Notes: generated from the letters alone by a model not told the origin. DNA of 64,000 nt from Harmothoe impar (GCA_947462335.1 OX381714.1:34620025-34684024), one strand, 5' to 3'; positions 23,841 through 37,842 are shown, numbered from the stretch's first letter. Numbers and translations: made by a program.

Positions 23841-25116
23841 TGCAGGGGAAATGGTGACAAGATTGTATACGCTCAAACACGCACAAGTGGATAGACTCAC
23901 CTGGGAGCGTTAACAAAATAATCTGTCCAGTCTTAAACTTTCTTAAACTGTCCAATCTTAAAAACGGTAGAATAATGTGTTATTTAAGATAATAACATTA
24001 ATTTAAGAATGCATTAAATGGATCATTCATAACTTTAACAGCCCTTCTCCAGAGGGCAGCATTGTTATCGTTTGCCACCATTCTGTACTGCACACTGTGA
24101 CTATACTGCACCATAAGGCACATGTTGGCTTGCATCTTAATATGTCTTAATCTAAGGCAGAAAGGGAAAAAAACGGGGGTTGGGGGCAGAGCCCCCTATA
24201 CATACTAGCCGACTAGCCTATCCTACAATGGACTGTATAGTTTAAGATAGGATTAAGATAAGATTAAGACTAATTTAAAGGTAATTAAGATGATCTTAAT
24301 TCTTTGTTAGGATTGTGCTGTTATGCATTATATCCCAACATCTGCAAACTCTGTCTTGTAACAAGCATCTACTATAGAGTAAGCTGTTGTTCACTATAGC
24401 TGGTGTGAAGGTTTCCATAAGGTTCTCAAGCGATGAGAGTGATGGCTGTGGTTAGATATTTTCCTAGAAGATCATCCCAATGAACAAATAAAATACTTCA
24501 ACCAATGTCAATAGTCAAAATAACTAACAAATTCAGGCAAGCCAAGGCAAGTTGGAATTTTCCCTATGTTTAGTCGGGATTTTGGCATGGCAAAATGGCC
24601 AACTTGGGTTAGAGACACACAAGAGACAACTCAGTATTGATTGTAATATACAGTGACTTTATTGACAAGAAACAATCAACCAAGGGATGTAGTCCCTTAA
24701 GCACATACAGAAGGGTGGGCCAGCTTGGGTGCAGCTTCAGGGATGTAGGCTGACTCCTTGCTCACAGGTGGTCATATCACATGACCCAACACCTGGAGAC
24801 CTGAAGGTTATGCAGTGGTTGAGTAACATTATCAACAGCAGGGCACACACGACAGAATAAAACAGAGCTATCAGCACAACTTTTACACAGTCCTTTCCAC
24901 GGCACTTTATTGCATGCAGCAGTACAGTAAACAATAATCGGGACAATAATGGAGACCTGTTACAGTATAAACGATACACACCACCAGTGAACATGATTAA
25001 ACAAGTAATCATCGATCAGAACTTTCATGCCAAAAGTAGTGGTGTGTCTAGAACCACGCTTTAATTCTAGTTCTACAAGATACACATTTGATATCAATAC
25101 GAGATATTCTGCTCTT

Positions 25117-28100
25117 TTACATTTGTGTTTGTGGGCGTCGTTGGATCCAGGCGGCTATCTTGGGTTCAGAGAAGACCTTGTTCTGCATGGCCTTGAGTTT
25201 GGGGAAGTCGTCCATGTTGAGTTTGAAGCCGACAGCAGACGGCATGGTGAGGATGCAGGCCATATTAATGTCAGCCAGACTCAGCTGTTAAATTAGAGAG
25301 AACATTGTAATATTATTCTATGTGGCAGAGATTTGTATATTACATTTATATTTGATAGTATTATGAAAGGGGGTTTCTTATGATTATGGTTTAAAAGAAT
25401 TCGGATACGCAAAAATCCTGTGATATATTTTTGTGGTGTTCTACTTTTTCTACTTTTCTAAACGGTTTGTTGCCGCATCAAGTGACATGATCTCCAAAAA
25501 TAGATGTGAAAAAAGTGCTGGGTACACTGAGCTAAGGTGCCTTTCCCCACATATTCTCTTCAAGAATTCCTGAATTGTGCTTGGGGATGTGTGTGGCTCG
25601 CCAGTGAACAAAAAACGTTATACAACGTTATATAACGTTTCTCTAAGGCTCCTTATTATGGCAAAACGTTATATAACGTTAAAAACGTTTTTTTGACCTA
25701 CAATAACGTATTTTTCATAGCTGGGTCATGTTCAAAAGATGTGTGACCCACTATTTGTGCAGTTAGTAACTCTTTATAGCCGCAGGCAGCACCTCCAGAC
25801 AAGACTCTAAGTTAGTCTAAGCAAATTGTGTCCTCTATACAATACAATTACAAATATGTTGTCAGGAAGAGTATACCTTATCTTCTAACATGGAATTATA
25901 AATACCTTGTTCCCGACATAATAGTCACCCTTGAGAAGCTTCTCAAGTTTTGCGGTTTCACCTGGTAGATTTTCCTGGAACTTAGCACGAAGTGCTTTCT
26001 GTAAGAGAACAAATAATATCACAGTCATACCTGAAAAACACGACAATAAAGCAATGAGGTTTATCTAAAAAGCTTATATAATGAGCTGGTAAAAAGAAAA
26101 ACACTAATAAATAGCTTGAAATAGTTACAACAAATGCAGTTACCATACTATCGCAATATAGCACTAGTTCAAAACAGTATAGTGTTGAACAGGGGCGGAT
26201 CCAAGGGGCCGGGTCTAAGTACTTTCCTGTACCTTGATATTTGGTGGACCCCCATCCCCCTTTTCAAATGTCTGGGTCTACCCATGCTAGATAATGCGGT
26301 GACGGTTTAAAGCTACATACTTTTCTCTCCTCATCAGTTTCTCTGAAGATGGGCGCTAGTTCCTTCATGTAGTCGTCAACGCACCCAAGGATCATGTCGA
26401 TCCGTGCCTCGTCCAGGTCACTGCTACCCATCAACCCTGTAATAAAAACGTGACTCAGCATGCTATATCAAATCTAATCAATATTTCTATTTCACCATGA
26501 AATAAGGTATGTTTACCATAGAGCACAATTGGTTCAGCCTTGAATCAACATTGCCAGCTGGTTGATCGACGAGCTGACAATGCTGGTTCAAGTATTGAAA
26601 TAATTGATGTATCCAATGGGTTGGAGCTGTTGCAGTCTACACAGAGCTCCTCATCATATTGGTACCGGACAGGCATACCTGATTGTGGCGGTGCCATAAT
26701 ACATCAATCTGTTAATGTATCATCTTGTAAAAGCCATGACAAATAGAATAAAGCGCACATGTATCTGAATGGATGTATTGAATAAACATAATAAAATGTT
26801 TACGATTTAAAATTCGAGTGAAGTTTGCAATAGGTGCTTTAATCTTCAGTAGAAAACATGTGGTATCTCATTGGGCCAAATGTTAATTCATTTTGTTAGT
26901 TACAATGCAATCATTTTATTTAGATATGATGGCCTCCACCAACTGAATGAAATAGTAATTAACCATTTAAGGGCCACATAGTATTGTATAGTGGGAGGTT
27001 GATACACTCACGAAGGACAGGCATGAATGTAACAATATGGCGAGTTACTCACCAGGACAGCATGAACATACCATGACGACAAATGCATACACATTTAGCT
27101 CATTTCCAATAAAGCATCATGCGGCCTCACAGGATTAACGCACTGTGCCGCCTTTAAAAGGTTAACACCGGCTTACCTGCTTTCTTGGCGATGTAACGGA
27201 AGATGGCGTTGCCCTGAGCGATCATCTCTCCGTCAATCTGCAGCACGGGCAGATAACCAGTAGGTGTCGCTACAACACATAGGGTCACCATTTAGTATGA
27301 GTAACAACTGAATGATCCATCCGATTTAATCAACTTTAAGCAAAATATTAAGTTGATTAAAGGTCAAATTGTGAGCAGCTTGGAACAACTTTAAGCCATA
27401 AATCAAATTTAAAGGGTATCGCTACGTGTTCAATGATCTAGATATTCTATTGATTTCTGCATATAACTTAGTATAATATTAGTTCAGTACATTAGGAACT
27501 AGAAAATGGCATGGTACAGTGCTCAATTGTATGAGAAAGCCACTTGAAAAAGCTAGTTCTTAACTAAGCTAAAAGAGAATTTTTATTTTGTGGTCAGATG
27601 ACCATGTTCTTCTATTGCTATCTTCGAATCACTTTGGATTAGATTAGTTGGCAGAATAATCAAATAGAAAATGGAAAAAAAATTACATGTTGTGGTGCTC
27701 ATTTTTCTGTAATGCCCATTTAAAGAAAAAAGTACTTCCTTTGCGAGGCAATCTGGCCCTATAGCCCATGCAATGGACATTGCTGCTTAAATACTCTCTA
27801 TGTGAAAATTAGACAATGATGCAAGATTCCTTCCCCCCTTTATTTTACCCCCCCCCCCAAAAAAAAAACCACAAAAAACTATGCCTTTTTTTTAGAAAAG
27901 GTCATGGCACCTTCTGGGAGAGAACTCCTGATCCTCTGATTGCAAAGCAGGCATCATAACCACTACACTACAGATTCTGGTGGAGATCTGAAGAACTGTT
28001 GTGCTATTATTACATACATCTCTTATTGACATATGCCACGAGAGGGCAGCACTAGCTACATAGTACAATGTCGTTTCTCTGACATCCACAGGGTTCCAGC

Positions 28101-28886
28101 ACCTACTTTTGTAGCGATACCCTTTAAACGTTGTTTAAAGTTGCTTAAATCCACCAGATAGTTCATTCAGTAACGTGAGTATGTCCAAGGTTTAATCAAT
28201 CTTCTCAAAATAGATCAGGATGTTCACTAAAACCAGGTCAGTTGCTACCTACTTCATTTGATCTCATTCCCTATAATCTAGCTAATATTATTTGATATAA
28301 TTTGTCAGATTAAAACTCAGTGTACTATCTTTTTGAGTACAGATTTCCGCCATTGAAAATGCACTCTACATGAAATACCATCGATTGACCTCCCATGGGA
28401 TCCCCTCTTGCTCTCTTAACTGTACCTGGATTAATATTTGACTGTCCCTCAATCCCTAGTTATTATGCCTTTAGTTCCAAGTAAGAGCGAAAACAGTACG
28501 AAATATACCGTTATTACATGTTGCTAAAAAAACAACAGATTCAGTCCCATCATACATTTGAACTCAGCCCTCAGCATTAATATACACCTACTTTTTTTTA
28601 AATCAATGATCACTTCATTTAAACTCATGCAGTGCTCTGTTAATGAATATATTTACGTGAAGACCGAAGTGCTTGTTAAAAATAAATAATGGTGTATTTA
28701 ATATTGCCACTTTTATATATTACATAAAATTATAATAAAAAAAGACATACTCTTTTTTATTTCTGCTGCCCAATGCTCCCGCTCATATCTGACATCTTCG
28801 TACTCGATACCAGCATATTCCATCATCATACGGGCGGGTTCTGCACGGCCACGCGCGTTGAAGTACATGAGTTTGTAGCTAGGCAT
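25117..28886 (-). CDS. Sigma-class glutathione S-transferase, gene C (5 coding exons)
   Basis: Exons in transcript order: 28751-28886, 27177-27269, 26321-26436, 25906-25998 and 25117-25284; 201 aa, exon 1 one codon longer than in the paralogues. The start MPSYKLMYFNARGRAEPAR keeps Tyr8. Two positions that normally contact glutathione differ: GQLP is GYLP (GYLPVLQIDG) and the QS pair is QG (AQGNAIFRYIA). The C-terminal domain has LMGSSDLDEARIDMIL, the SLAD helix cap and FSEPKIAAWIQRRPQTQM. It is closest to gene E. The ATG is preceded by 13 nt and an acceptor (28900-28902); the likely first exon is at 30822. A minus-strand AATAAA lies at 24906-24911, about 205 nt past the stop. An intact frame makes a working protein likely; the altered glutathione site leaves its activity uncertain. 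Confidence 0.9.
25610..25725. mobile_element. CCCAG / AACGTT family MITE (ends eroded)
   Basis: CCAGTGAACAAAAAACGTTA at the left, ATTTTTCATAGCTGGG at the right, with internal AACGTTATATAACGTT repeats. In the last intron of GST-C, the same intron that holds the family member in GST-A. Confidence 0.65.
27409..28127. mobile_element. TTTAAAGGGTATCGCTAC TIR element, nested
   Basis: The left AAAGGGTATCGCTAC is mirrored by GTAGCGATACCCTTT at the right. Its interior (GATCTAGATATTCTATTGAT, ATGCCACGAGAGGGCAGCAC) matches 42347-42590. A tRNA-like block (A-box TAGTGTAGTGGTTATGATGCC, minus strand) lies near 27905-27975. Outside it, a second pair of ends (ACTGAATGA at 27307, TCATTCAGT at 28163-28171) suggests insertion into an older element. 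All within intron 1 of the GST-C coding region. Confidence 0.65.
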
Positions 28887-29262
28887 GGTGACGGGCTATC
28901 TGAAACTGACTAAACACCATCATAGTGATTAGACAAATATTTGACTGTATATTTTAGTGAGCAGTAAGCAGGTAAGGGTGTTCACCACAGCCAGGTTATA
29001 TGTGGAAGAACTTCTCTTTCAACCTTTAAGGACGGCATGTTGCCCCACAGAACAGTTTTTGTCATGATGCGCCATTGCATCGCCACTACACTGCTTTGCC
29101 GAATTGATACATCATGCCGATCATCCAGGAGTGTACCAGTAGTTCCGTATCGGGTCGGCATGATGCATACATGCAGTCCTTATTGACGAGTCAGGCGCAG
29201 ACATTTTCACCATGCATCATGATGACAGTAATAGCTAGCATAGGCTATATTATGTGGACCCT

Positions 29263-29383
29263 ACACACACAGAAAAGTGAGAGTCATTGTCGCTAAAACT
29301 ACCCTCACATGAGGGTCAGGCACTGTCTAACTCTCAGGTGAGGGTAGTTTTAGCGACAATGACTCTCACTTTTCTGAGGGTGT
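29263..29383. mobile_element. Hairpin MITE with 45-nt near-perfect arms
   Basis: 29263-29307 and 29339-29383 are reverse complements with almost no mismatch (core CAGAAAAGTGAGAGTCATTG, then TCGCTAAAACTACCCTCA) around a 31-nt loop. Same family as 16324-16425. It lies in the GST-C first intron. Confidence 0.85.
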
Positions 29384-30821
29384 AAATCTACTGACCAGTG
29401 TATTTCGCTCTGCACTCTCTGCACACTACCAATTCTAAAAGTGTTATTCCCAGCTCAAACCCAGGTATGGCGCTACATTGTAACGTTTGGACACTTTAAG
29501 AAAGTTTAAGACTGGACAGATTATTTTGTTGACGCTCCCGGGTGAGTCTGTCCACTTGTGCACCTTGAACTGCTTTCTAAACCCACTATAATTTAAAGCG
29601 GCACAATCACCGAGCCTGTCTCATTCACATTTCTAGTACTGTTCTAGTCTACTATGACTTTGTGGTTAAATGTGACGGTGATATTGCACCTTTAAAAGAC
29701 GACATTCTCATCAAGGGTCTACATAATAATTATAGTTTTTTTCAGTACTGTCTAGTCAGTGTTAGTGGTTATGATAAGACTTAGTGATAAGACTGAAGCT
29801 TTAACTGGAATGTACATTGATATAATCATAAGTCTGCTATTGCTGATTAAGGGACATTATACTCACTTAATCAAAATACTTCCCCTTGATATTCAGGGTG
29901 GTGATTGTGTGCATGTGGTACTTTTGTAGGGCATTGATATACCATCTATATAATTTACACTATCTTATCATATCTTATATGAGTTGAAAACAAATCGGCC
30001 TGTGTGGAAGATATATACTATCTACTTAGACCTCCCTGACATGGTTTAAGGGACCTGGAATGATCGTCTGTAACCTGAAAGTTGAAGGGGCATTCTCACC
30101 ACTCACACATAACCATATAGTAGACGAGATCAGTACTAGAATTGTGAGTGGGATACGCTTGGTGATTATGTCCCTTTAAATATCCTACTCTCCAACCTCA
30201 GGTATTGCTTATAACTAATATATGGATGTTCGTGATAACTGTGGTGTGTTAAACATGACAGAGCCTGGAATGAGAAGGTGGTGGGATAGGGTTTTTATTA
30301 AGTTGTATACATGTTGTACTGTGAGAGGCCAAACCCTGGAACTGGTGCACTGCGGCCTGAGTGATCTGGGGTTGTAGAACAGGTCAATCTAGGTGCATGT
30401 CATGGGGCCCAGGAGGTGCCATCCTCCTGTAGGCTGTAGGGTACATGATTTACAAACCCCATGATAATACCCCAAGTAGACCCCCATGACACCAGGCCCG
30501 TATCCAGACCTCCAGATGGGGGGGGGGGGGGACCTTGGCTCCAAAAGTGGACCTTTTTACCGTTCCAGAAAATTTGAAATGATTAGACTTCCAATGATGA
30601 CGATACATTTCTAAACCCAACTCAAAGTTAGGCAGGTGTCGTAGGATCTTCGCGCGAGCGGGTCAACATCTTTTTAGTCCCCCCCCCCCACTAAAAAGGG
30701 GTGCAATTCTTTCGCCCCCCCCCCCCCTCACGAGGGATCCAAATTTTGGAGAAAAGAAATAGGGGGGACCACTCCCTAAAGAGTACGCGTATATATGGTC
30801 CTGTGACAATGCTCTACCTAC

Positions 30822-30855
30822 CTCTGTGACTGCGTGGTTCCCTGGAGTGGATGAA
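30822..30855 (-). promoter_or_regulatory. Candidate first exon/promoter of GST-C
   Basis: The minus strand reads GGCTTCATCCACTCC...CACGCAGTCACAGAG and meets a GTAGGT donor (acctac 30816-30821). About 30 nt upstream is a good TATA element (TATATATA within 30878-30888). Position relative to coding exon 1 (1.9 kb) and the CAGTC core match the other GST genes. From 30900 to 33270 I see no gene, only A/T-rich DNA and G/C homopolymers. Confidence 0.5.
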
Positions 30856-33277
30856 GCCGATCCACGGCCAACACGCTGTATATATATTGCCTCCAGCACC
30901 CAGTCACATGAGCGCGCTGTAGGGGGGATCCAACTGCTACACCATCTAGTCAGTAGTAGAGGCATAGTACGAAAATACCCATCCTGTCTCTCCAACGCTG
31001 GGAACATGCCATAATACTCTAATACTACAACATTTTACAACTAACCAATTATACAGCCATATCAAAAAGACTTTCTCCTTTGTGCCTGCTACATATTAGA
31101 GGCATGACATTTTTGAGAATAGAGAACTCCATGCTAGTTGACCTGCCATTCGGTTGTACATGAAGCCTAAAATTAGAAGCCTAAAATTAGACAGTTTCTA
31201 AGGATAGTTCCACTGAACCTAAAATCAGAAATACATAGAATAATATGTGCTGTATAAACTGGCAAATGGAGCATTGAGCGAGCTCCAGTGCTTACGGTTG
31301 AAAAATATATTTCAGATTGTCTCTAAATAGCACACTGGCCCATAGAGGCCTACAGTAACAAGTTCCCAAACTTCCATAGATGGCACCACTGCATTGGGAT
31401 ATGACCACTCCTTATCCATTTTGGTCCTGAACCAGACCGAGTTATGCATGAGGCTAACAACAGGGTGAGTAGCAATTCTGCCCTCCTCTAAGCGCACTCC
31501 CAGACCCAATCGCAGGTGGACGTCTAGATCCATCTGTGGTGGGCTAGTGCACACAGAAACTGGCCCTAGTCATTATGACGCGTCTTTACCAGGGCCAAAA
31601 AAGATAGAGTGTTTCAGGCAACATATGGTCGTGATAATAAGGGTAAACAGGTAGAATTATTTGTTAACTATTGCAGGTACCCGGAATGAGTTATGAATAG
31701 CCACAACGACTCATGGGTCATCAGCATGACTCATTGATTCATCCAGTAAGTAGAAATATAACAACATATTGGACATATTTGTTAAAAAGTAATTGACTAA
31801 AGTCAGACAGTTATTAAGGCAACTAAAATAAGTAAGAGTTTGTTCTTCCTGACCAAACATCACAAGAGTGAAAGGGAGTTTGACCCGGTGTGTGGGGGTG
31901 CCACCTGAGAAAAAAGTGATATTAGTATTTTAACCCTAGGTTGCAAAGAAGATCTCCATAATTATTATTAATGATAAAAAAATCGTTAAAACCAACAAAA
32001 TAGCTATAACAAGATGTACACAATATATCCGGCACAACATTTCAACTAGCATCCTGTGAAACGTCCAAACTTACTTCTGATTTACCCCACCCCCCCTTCC
32101 CCCCTCCAGCCTCTAGCCCATCCTCTTGGTGTAACCAACATGCTCCTTGCCGGGGAGGTGTTGCTATGCCAATGGCCGTCAGAATGGTCTGCCCCTCCCT
32201 GTGCGTCTATTTTGTTTTTCATAAGAGCAACGCTCACTTTATTTCCATAAAAAAAATTGAAATGCAATGTTCAATCAAGCGTTACAAAATTTTGCTTTTC
32301 ATATTTTACAGAGACATCAGGCAAAACAGACAGACAAGACATGACAAAACAAGAAAACAAAGGTTCACAAGATCTGCAATACTATCTGCAATACTGTCTA
32401 CAAATCAGCAAACCATTCCAACTTTCCCTCTCTCTTTGAAGTGTTTCTATCTCTTAGCAACTTACATTTCAGCTCATATTCCCATTCGCGTCCATTTGTT
32501 TTAATTGGCGCGGACTTCAAAGCCATCACATGTCAGCAGCAGGACAGAGAGCATCCAGCATGAGGATACATGTGTACACACAAAGGTTGGTGAATGTTAG
32601 CATAGTCATAGCGTGTAGTGGCCCATATAAAGGTGGTTTAAAAACGTCTGTATTGTTTACGAAACTTTCTAATGCCAATAAAATCTGAACTCAATCTAAA
32701 CTCAAGGCAATGGATGCCATGAAAATGATAGGGGCATGGCATTAACTTATAATATTCCTTAGTAAAATGTCCACTTTATAAGCTAGTAACTTCATCAAGT
32801 CAACAATATTGTCAATATAAAGACTGTATATGTAGCATGAATGGCTTTGTATTATATATATTTATTGCTGTAAGCATATTTAGGCTGCGTACTTCACTAT
32901 GTGTAGACATGTCTCCATAAAATATTATTGACATAGATAACACACACATCACAATTGATGATAAACAAAACCATAAACCTTCCAAGGTCCACTTCAAGCC
33001 TACAAAAGAGTCAAAACGTATTTGACTCTTTTCTACATCAGAGTTAAAGGGTAGGATCTCTAGGAGTTCATGTAGTTCATAACTTTGCCACTAAACTGTG
33101 CTCCTCAAATTCCAGATCGATCTTTACTTCACAAATTTTACACCAGAGGGCAAAAGTATGTGACCCAGCTGATTTTGACCCCAATCCAAGTGACCCTTCA
33201 GATGTGGCTGTAAACAAGGCCTCATGCCCACCAAAGGCCTCCTAGTAGACTGAGTGTGCTAACAGCCTTCAGACATA

Positions 33278-33773
33278 CACTGTAAAAAGTGTTTCTAATT
33301 GAAACACATAAATTTACCCAAACACATTAAAATTTAACACTTTCACTGAATCTCAGCAATTAGGCACTTTCTTCTGTCAGCAGGTACAGGGATATGGCTG
33401 CTGGTGATGGGTGGGCCTAAAAAAGTGAAACAATAGTGGGGAAGGCCAGTTTGGCTGGCTCACTGGAATATTCTGGACAGCACTATCTACTCATTATTGT
33501 TGACATTATCTAAATTACCATGGATGTTTAACAACAGTATAGGTAATGTATTTGACTAAGAAAGGCCTATATATGGGGAAGAGCCTGTAGAAGGAGTAGG
33601 AGATTAATACCAGTGGGCCAGCCAAACTGCCCTCGCCTACCATTTTTCACTGTTGCAGCTCACCCATCACTGGCAGCCATATTCCTGCACATGTTTACAG
33701 AAAGAAAAAAATGATTTTGCTATCAATATGTTTCGGTGAAAGTGTTTAAATTATATACACATTTTTTACAGTG
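33278..33773. mobile_element. CACTGTAAAA...CAGTG TIR element with TA duplication
   Basis: Starts CACTGTAAAAAGTGTTTC, ends CACATTTTTTACAGTG, flanked by TA on both sides. TTAACACTTTCACTGAA inside is mirrored by GGTGAAAGTGTTTAAATTA. Non-autonomous relative of 14729-15508. From 33780 to 35340 only repeats of the AAAAGAGTCA and GACTAAGG/CCTTAGTC type are visible. Confidence 0.75.
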
Positions 33774-35340
33774 TATGGGTGAAGGGTGCAGTGAGCAGTG
33801 GGACCAGGTGATCATGCTATCCTGGCCAGGTGACTTAAGTAAGGGGACCATGAATCAGGCTTTGCTTGGCATTAAATAGTCTATAAAAGAATGATAAAAC
33901 TATAGCACCCTCTTAGATTTTATGATTACATATTGGCCTCTAGGTATACACATTGTGCAATGGTATCATTGTGTATAGATGTTCCTTTTTTACCCAAAAT
34001 AGTAGCATGTGGCCTATTCAAGGGGGAGTATACCGTTTTCTGTGGGCACATTGGTGGCAGTCAGTACACTGGTGGGTATCACTAGTACTCAATTCTATAC
34101 CACTGGCAGAGTGCAACTGCTGGTCACACCAGTGCAACTTGTCTAGACCAGAGGACTGCTGGAAAGGAACAACAAGCAAACTATTTGTTGGTTGCCTGAG
34201 CCTTTATACATGGGGTACTGGTGCTGGGGAATACAGGCTCACAGGGCTAGGATATACCTGCATGTGGTGGATTCTGTTTGGGGGATTCTAAATATAACTG
34301 GAGTGTTATATAAACTCAACAACCCTGCCAGAGAATTTTACGATTTAGGTTCAGTTTGCTGGCCCTTTAATGACTTACGTTGGCTCTGATTACAAGTGAG
34401 TCACATACCTTTTGACCAATTTGCACAGAAGAGTCAACTAGACTTTGACTCATTTCCCTATCAGACTCAAAAAGTGAGTTAGTCTGGCGATAGAGCTGTC
34501 ACTCATACAAAAGAGTCAGGATGACTCTTCTTCATTCTGGCGATAAAGCTGCCACTCATACAAAAGAGTTAGAATGCCTCATCTCCATTTTTCTCCGTGA
34601 TTTGGGTCAATATCTACCACCGCATAGGGAATAGGTCAACAGAAAGGATATGAAGGGCAGGGGGGTTTGTACATAATGAACTCCCCCTTGTTGTATACGG
34701 GTATATATATATATGGACCCATACATAAGAACATTTGGCTTTTTAGAGAAATCATTATTTCAGTTTTATTCACTGAGCCTTAACTAATAATTTATAATAG
34801 AATATTGGGATTTAGTTAAGATACACTCTCTGAAGATTAACATTCTGATAATAAAATGTTGGGATAGGAAATGTTTAAGGACAATTTATATATAAACACA
34901 ACTTTCTCAAAATGTCTCATATTCATGAAACTAGTTATCTTATGCTCTATATGGGTGGATGGCTAAAGGCGACATGGCTATTTCTTAGAATTGACAGTCT
35001 GTAGCAGCTATCCCAGGTTCGTCAAAGGCACAGTAGTCACAATGACGAACTTATATTCAAAAATGACTAAGGCTTAACTAACGCCTTAGTCAAAATGACT
35101 AACCCCAAAACGCCTTAAAATAAAAAGACTAAGGTGGGTTAGTCATTTTTTGACTAACCTGACATCGTTGACTAACATATAGAGAGTCAGAATATGACCA
35201 AAGGACTCAGTCATCTTCTATCTCCCTATAAAACCAATCTATGTTAGCAAATTCTGTTAGGTTAGTCAAGCTGAATATACGTTCGTCATTTTGACCAATG
35301 AAGGATGAATACCCCTATGGCGAACCTGGCATAGGTACTA

Positions 35341-36340
35341 CCCAGGTAACATAAGTACATTGGGCCATGATTGGGCCAATATACCACTTAAAATTGGGCC
35401 AATAATGGCATTTTGATATTGGCCCACCGCTGGTTTGACCGCTGGCCCAGTAATGGCCCATGCTCGGATAAAGGGATATTGATTTCATGTTGGCCCAATG
35501 TTGGGCCAACATCAAAATGTTTTTACATTATTCCAAGGTTAGAAATTAGACATCGGACCAACCTTGTAATACATATGTTGCCCCAACATATAATTTTCAA
35601 TATAGGACCACTGCAACAATCACTGATATTGAACAATATTATTTTTATGTGTATAATTGAATGTGCAAGCATACTTAAGACATAACTCTCAAGAACCATC
35701 AGTTTAGACAAAGCCAGTTCTGTCTTTTCAATCCATCTTGATCTCTATCCCATAATGGTTAGAAATAATACAAACTGTATTACTATCATTTAGGACTTAT
35801 CTAACTCCATTACCCACACATGAGGTGTCTTCAAGTTACTTTTGACAAATTCCCATGGGTGTCATGCAGTAAATGGCACTTTTAGATATAAAATTTCATC
35901 GATGAACTTCCTCTCACCTTTAAACATGTAGAGGACACTGGGGATCACGTTTATAACCCAATATGATGGCAAAGTAGGAGCCATCCTGTAAGAAATTCTT
36001 CAGGCAACATTGAATCCCCCTGGTGTAGATCACAGCCAATATTGGACAAGTGTAGATAGCGTTGATGTTGGTCCAACATCAGAAATAATATGATGGCCCT
36101 GAAGTGTCCCAGCACAGGGCCAACACTGGGTCAATATCAATGAAATCAAGCATGGACCAGCTCTGGGCCAGCGGTCAACCCAGCGATGGCCCATTATCAG
36201 TATTGCCAGAGGTGGGCCATCATTGTAATTTGTATGTTGAACCAATGTATGCATTGCTTACAATGGGCCATGGTTGGTATAACGATTGCGATGGAGTCGA
36301 TCATTGCCGACATTGGCCCAATATACCCTTGCTACCTGGG
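35341..36340. mobile_element. CCCAGGTARC TIR element rich in GGGCCA, copy 2
   Basis: A 1000-bp element with CCCAGGTAAC and GCTACCTGGG ends and TA on each side. The best-preserved copy of the pair with 21507-22372. Dense TTGGCC/GGGCCA and GTTGGTCCAACATCA motifs; no ORF encoding a transposase. Confidence 0.85.
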
Positions 36341-36690
36341 TATTGACTAACCTCATAAACTTATGGAGTTTCAGTGTTCCAGAGCTGTCAGGGGAACTAG
36401 TTCACCTGTGTGTAGATATTGATTTCACCTTACAGACAGCATATCATCACTGTAGCCACACATTTACATGATAGAGATATGGTCTGTCAACAGGGGGTCG
36501 TCTGTATGCTTTTACTCCGGGGTCAGAAATTGGGACTCATCTGGTATGGCGGTGGCAATCATATGGGGGTGGGACTTATGTCAATAACCAGTATACTTAC
36601 TGTCTGAAATTCAGGGTCAAAAACAGGAACTTATTATCTGGTTTTATTAAAGGCAGAAGAATGGGGCTAGCCTCATTATGTATGATGTTT

Positions 36691-37842
36691 CCCAGGAAAC
36701 TGGGGTGAGGCTAGAGCATGCTAGTGCCAGCTAGGGCGAACTACTTTTGTGCCTAGCTCAAGGGGTGAGGTAGTGTGAGCTTTGGGTGAGGTGCCCTAGC
36801 CCTTCCACATGCCCACCCAATCTCACCCAGTGGCTAGCTGGTGCTGGGGGAACTTGGCTGAGAGGTGGGTGAGGGCTTGCACAAGGTGTAGGGTTGTCCA
36901 GTGTGCAGTATATATCAGTTACTTATATGTCAACACCTCACACCCACACTGTAGTATACTGGTCAGCACCGTCGCCTTGTACCCCAAAGGTCCAGGGTTC
37001 GTGACTCGGTCTTGTCAACCTACCCACCATTTTTTCTTCATAAAAATAGAAAATTGAAGATAAAATGGTGGGAAGGTTGACATGGCTGAGTCACGAACCC
37101 TGGACCTTTGGGATACAAGGTGACTGTGATGACCACTGGACTACCATGTGGGTACGAGGTTGGGATATCTAAGGAACCTATATGTATTACATTGGAATGT
37201 TTTAACCTTTTGTTCCTAGCATTGCCCTCACACAAGCCTGAATCTTGTGCTAGCCCTATCTAGCTCTCTGCCATGTTGCCCAAATCCAGGCTTGATGGCT
37301 GGGACTGTGTGGCACTGTGGAAGAGTTACAAGAGGGGCTTGCAGTAGCATAAGGAAAGCCCTTATGCAGCTATGATGTGAGTTCTCCCAGTTGCCCCTTA
37401 TTTTTAAGAACAATAGACCAGTGACATGTATTTTGTGGACAATTGTAAAGTTACATTAGTAAAAATAAGAAAAAAATGGTGGGTAGGTTGACATGGCCGA
37501 GTCTTGAACCCTGGACCTTTCACATACAAAGCGCCAGTGATGACCACTATACTATCTGATCTGTGTTGGGTGGCCATATAAAGGAACCTCTATTTATCCA
37601 CCATGGCAATACACAACCTACTAAATACTGGTGCGCATGCTTGGGGGACCTTGGGTAAGGTGGTGTGCCAGCACACAGACCAGAGGGTCACCCTCAGTGT
37701 GGGTTAGAGCAGAGGAGGCTATAGGCACAAGACTTGCCCAGTCTAGCACATAGGGTGAGCTTCTACACACAGGGCTCACCCTACCTTGCTCTATGGGCAA
37801 TGCTCGCACTAATCTCACCCTTCCTCACCCCAGTTTCCTGGG
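36691..37842. mobile_element. CCCAGGAAAC TIR element carrying three tRNA-like modules
   Basis: Ends CCCAGGAAACTGGGGTGAGG and its reverse complement are almost perfect. Inside are three tRNA-like blocks: about 36944-37030 (plus), 37063-37150 (minus) and 37478-37560 (minus). Each has an A-box of the TAGTATAGTGG type and a B-box-like CAGGGTTCRWGACTCGG. The first two face each other across complementary ACCATTTT...AAAATGGT arms. No protein-coding capacity seen. Confidence 0.75.
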
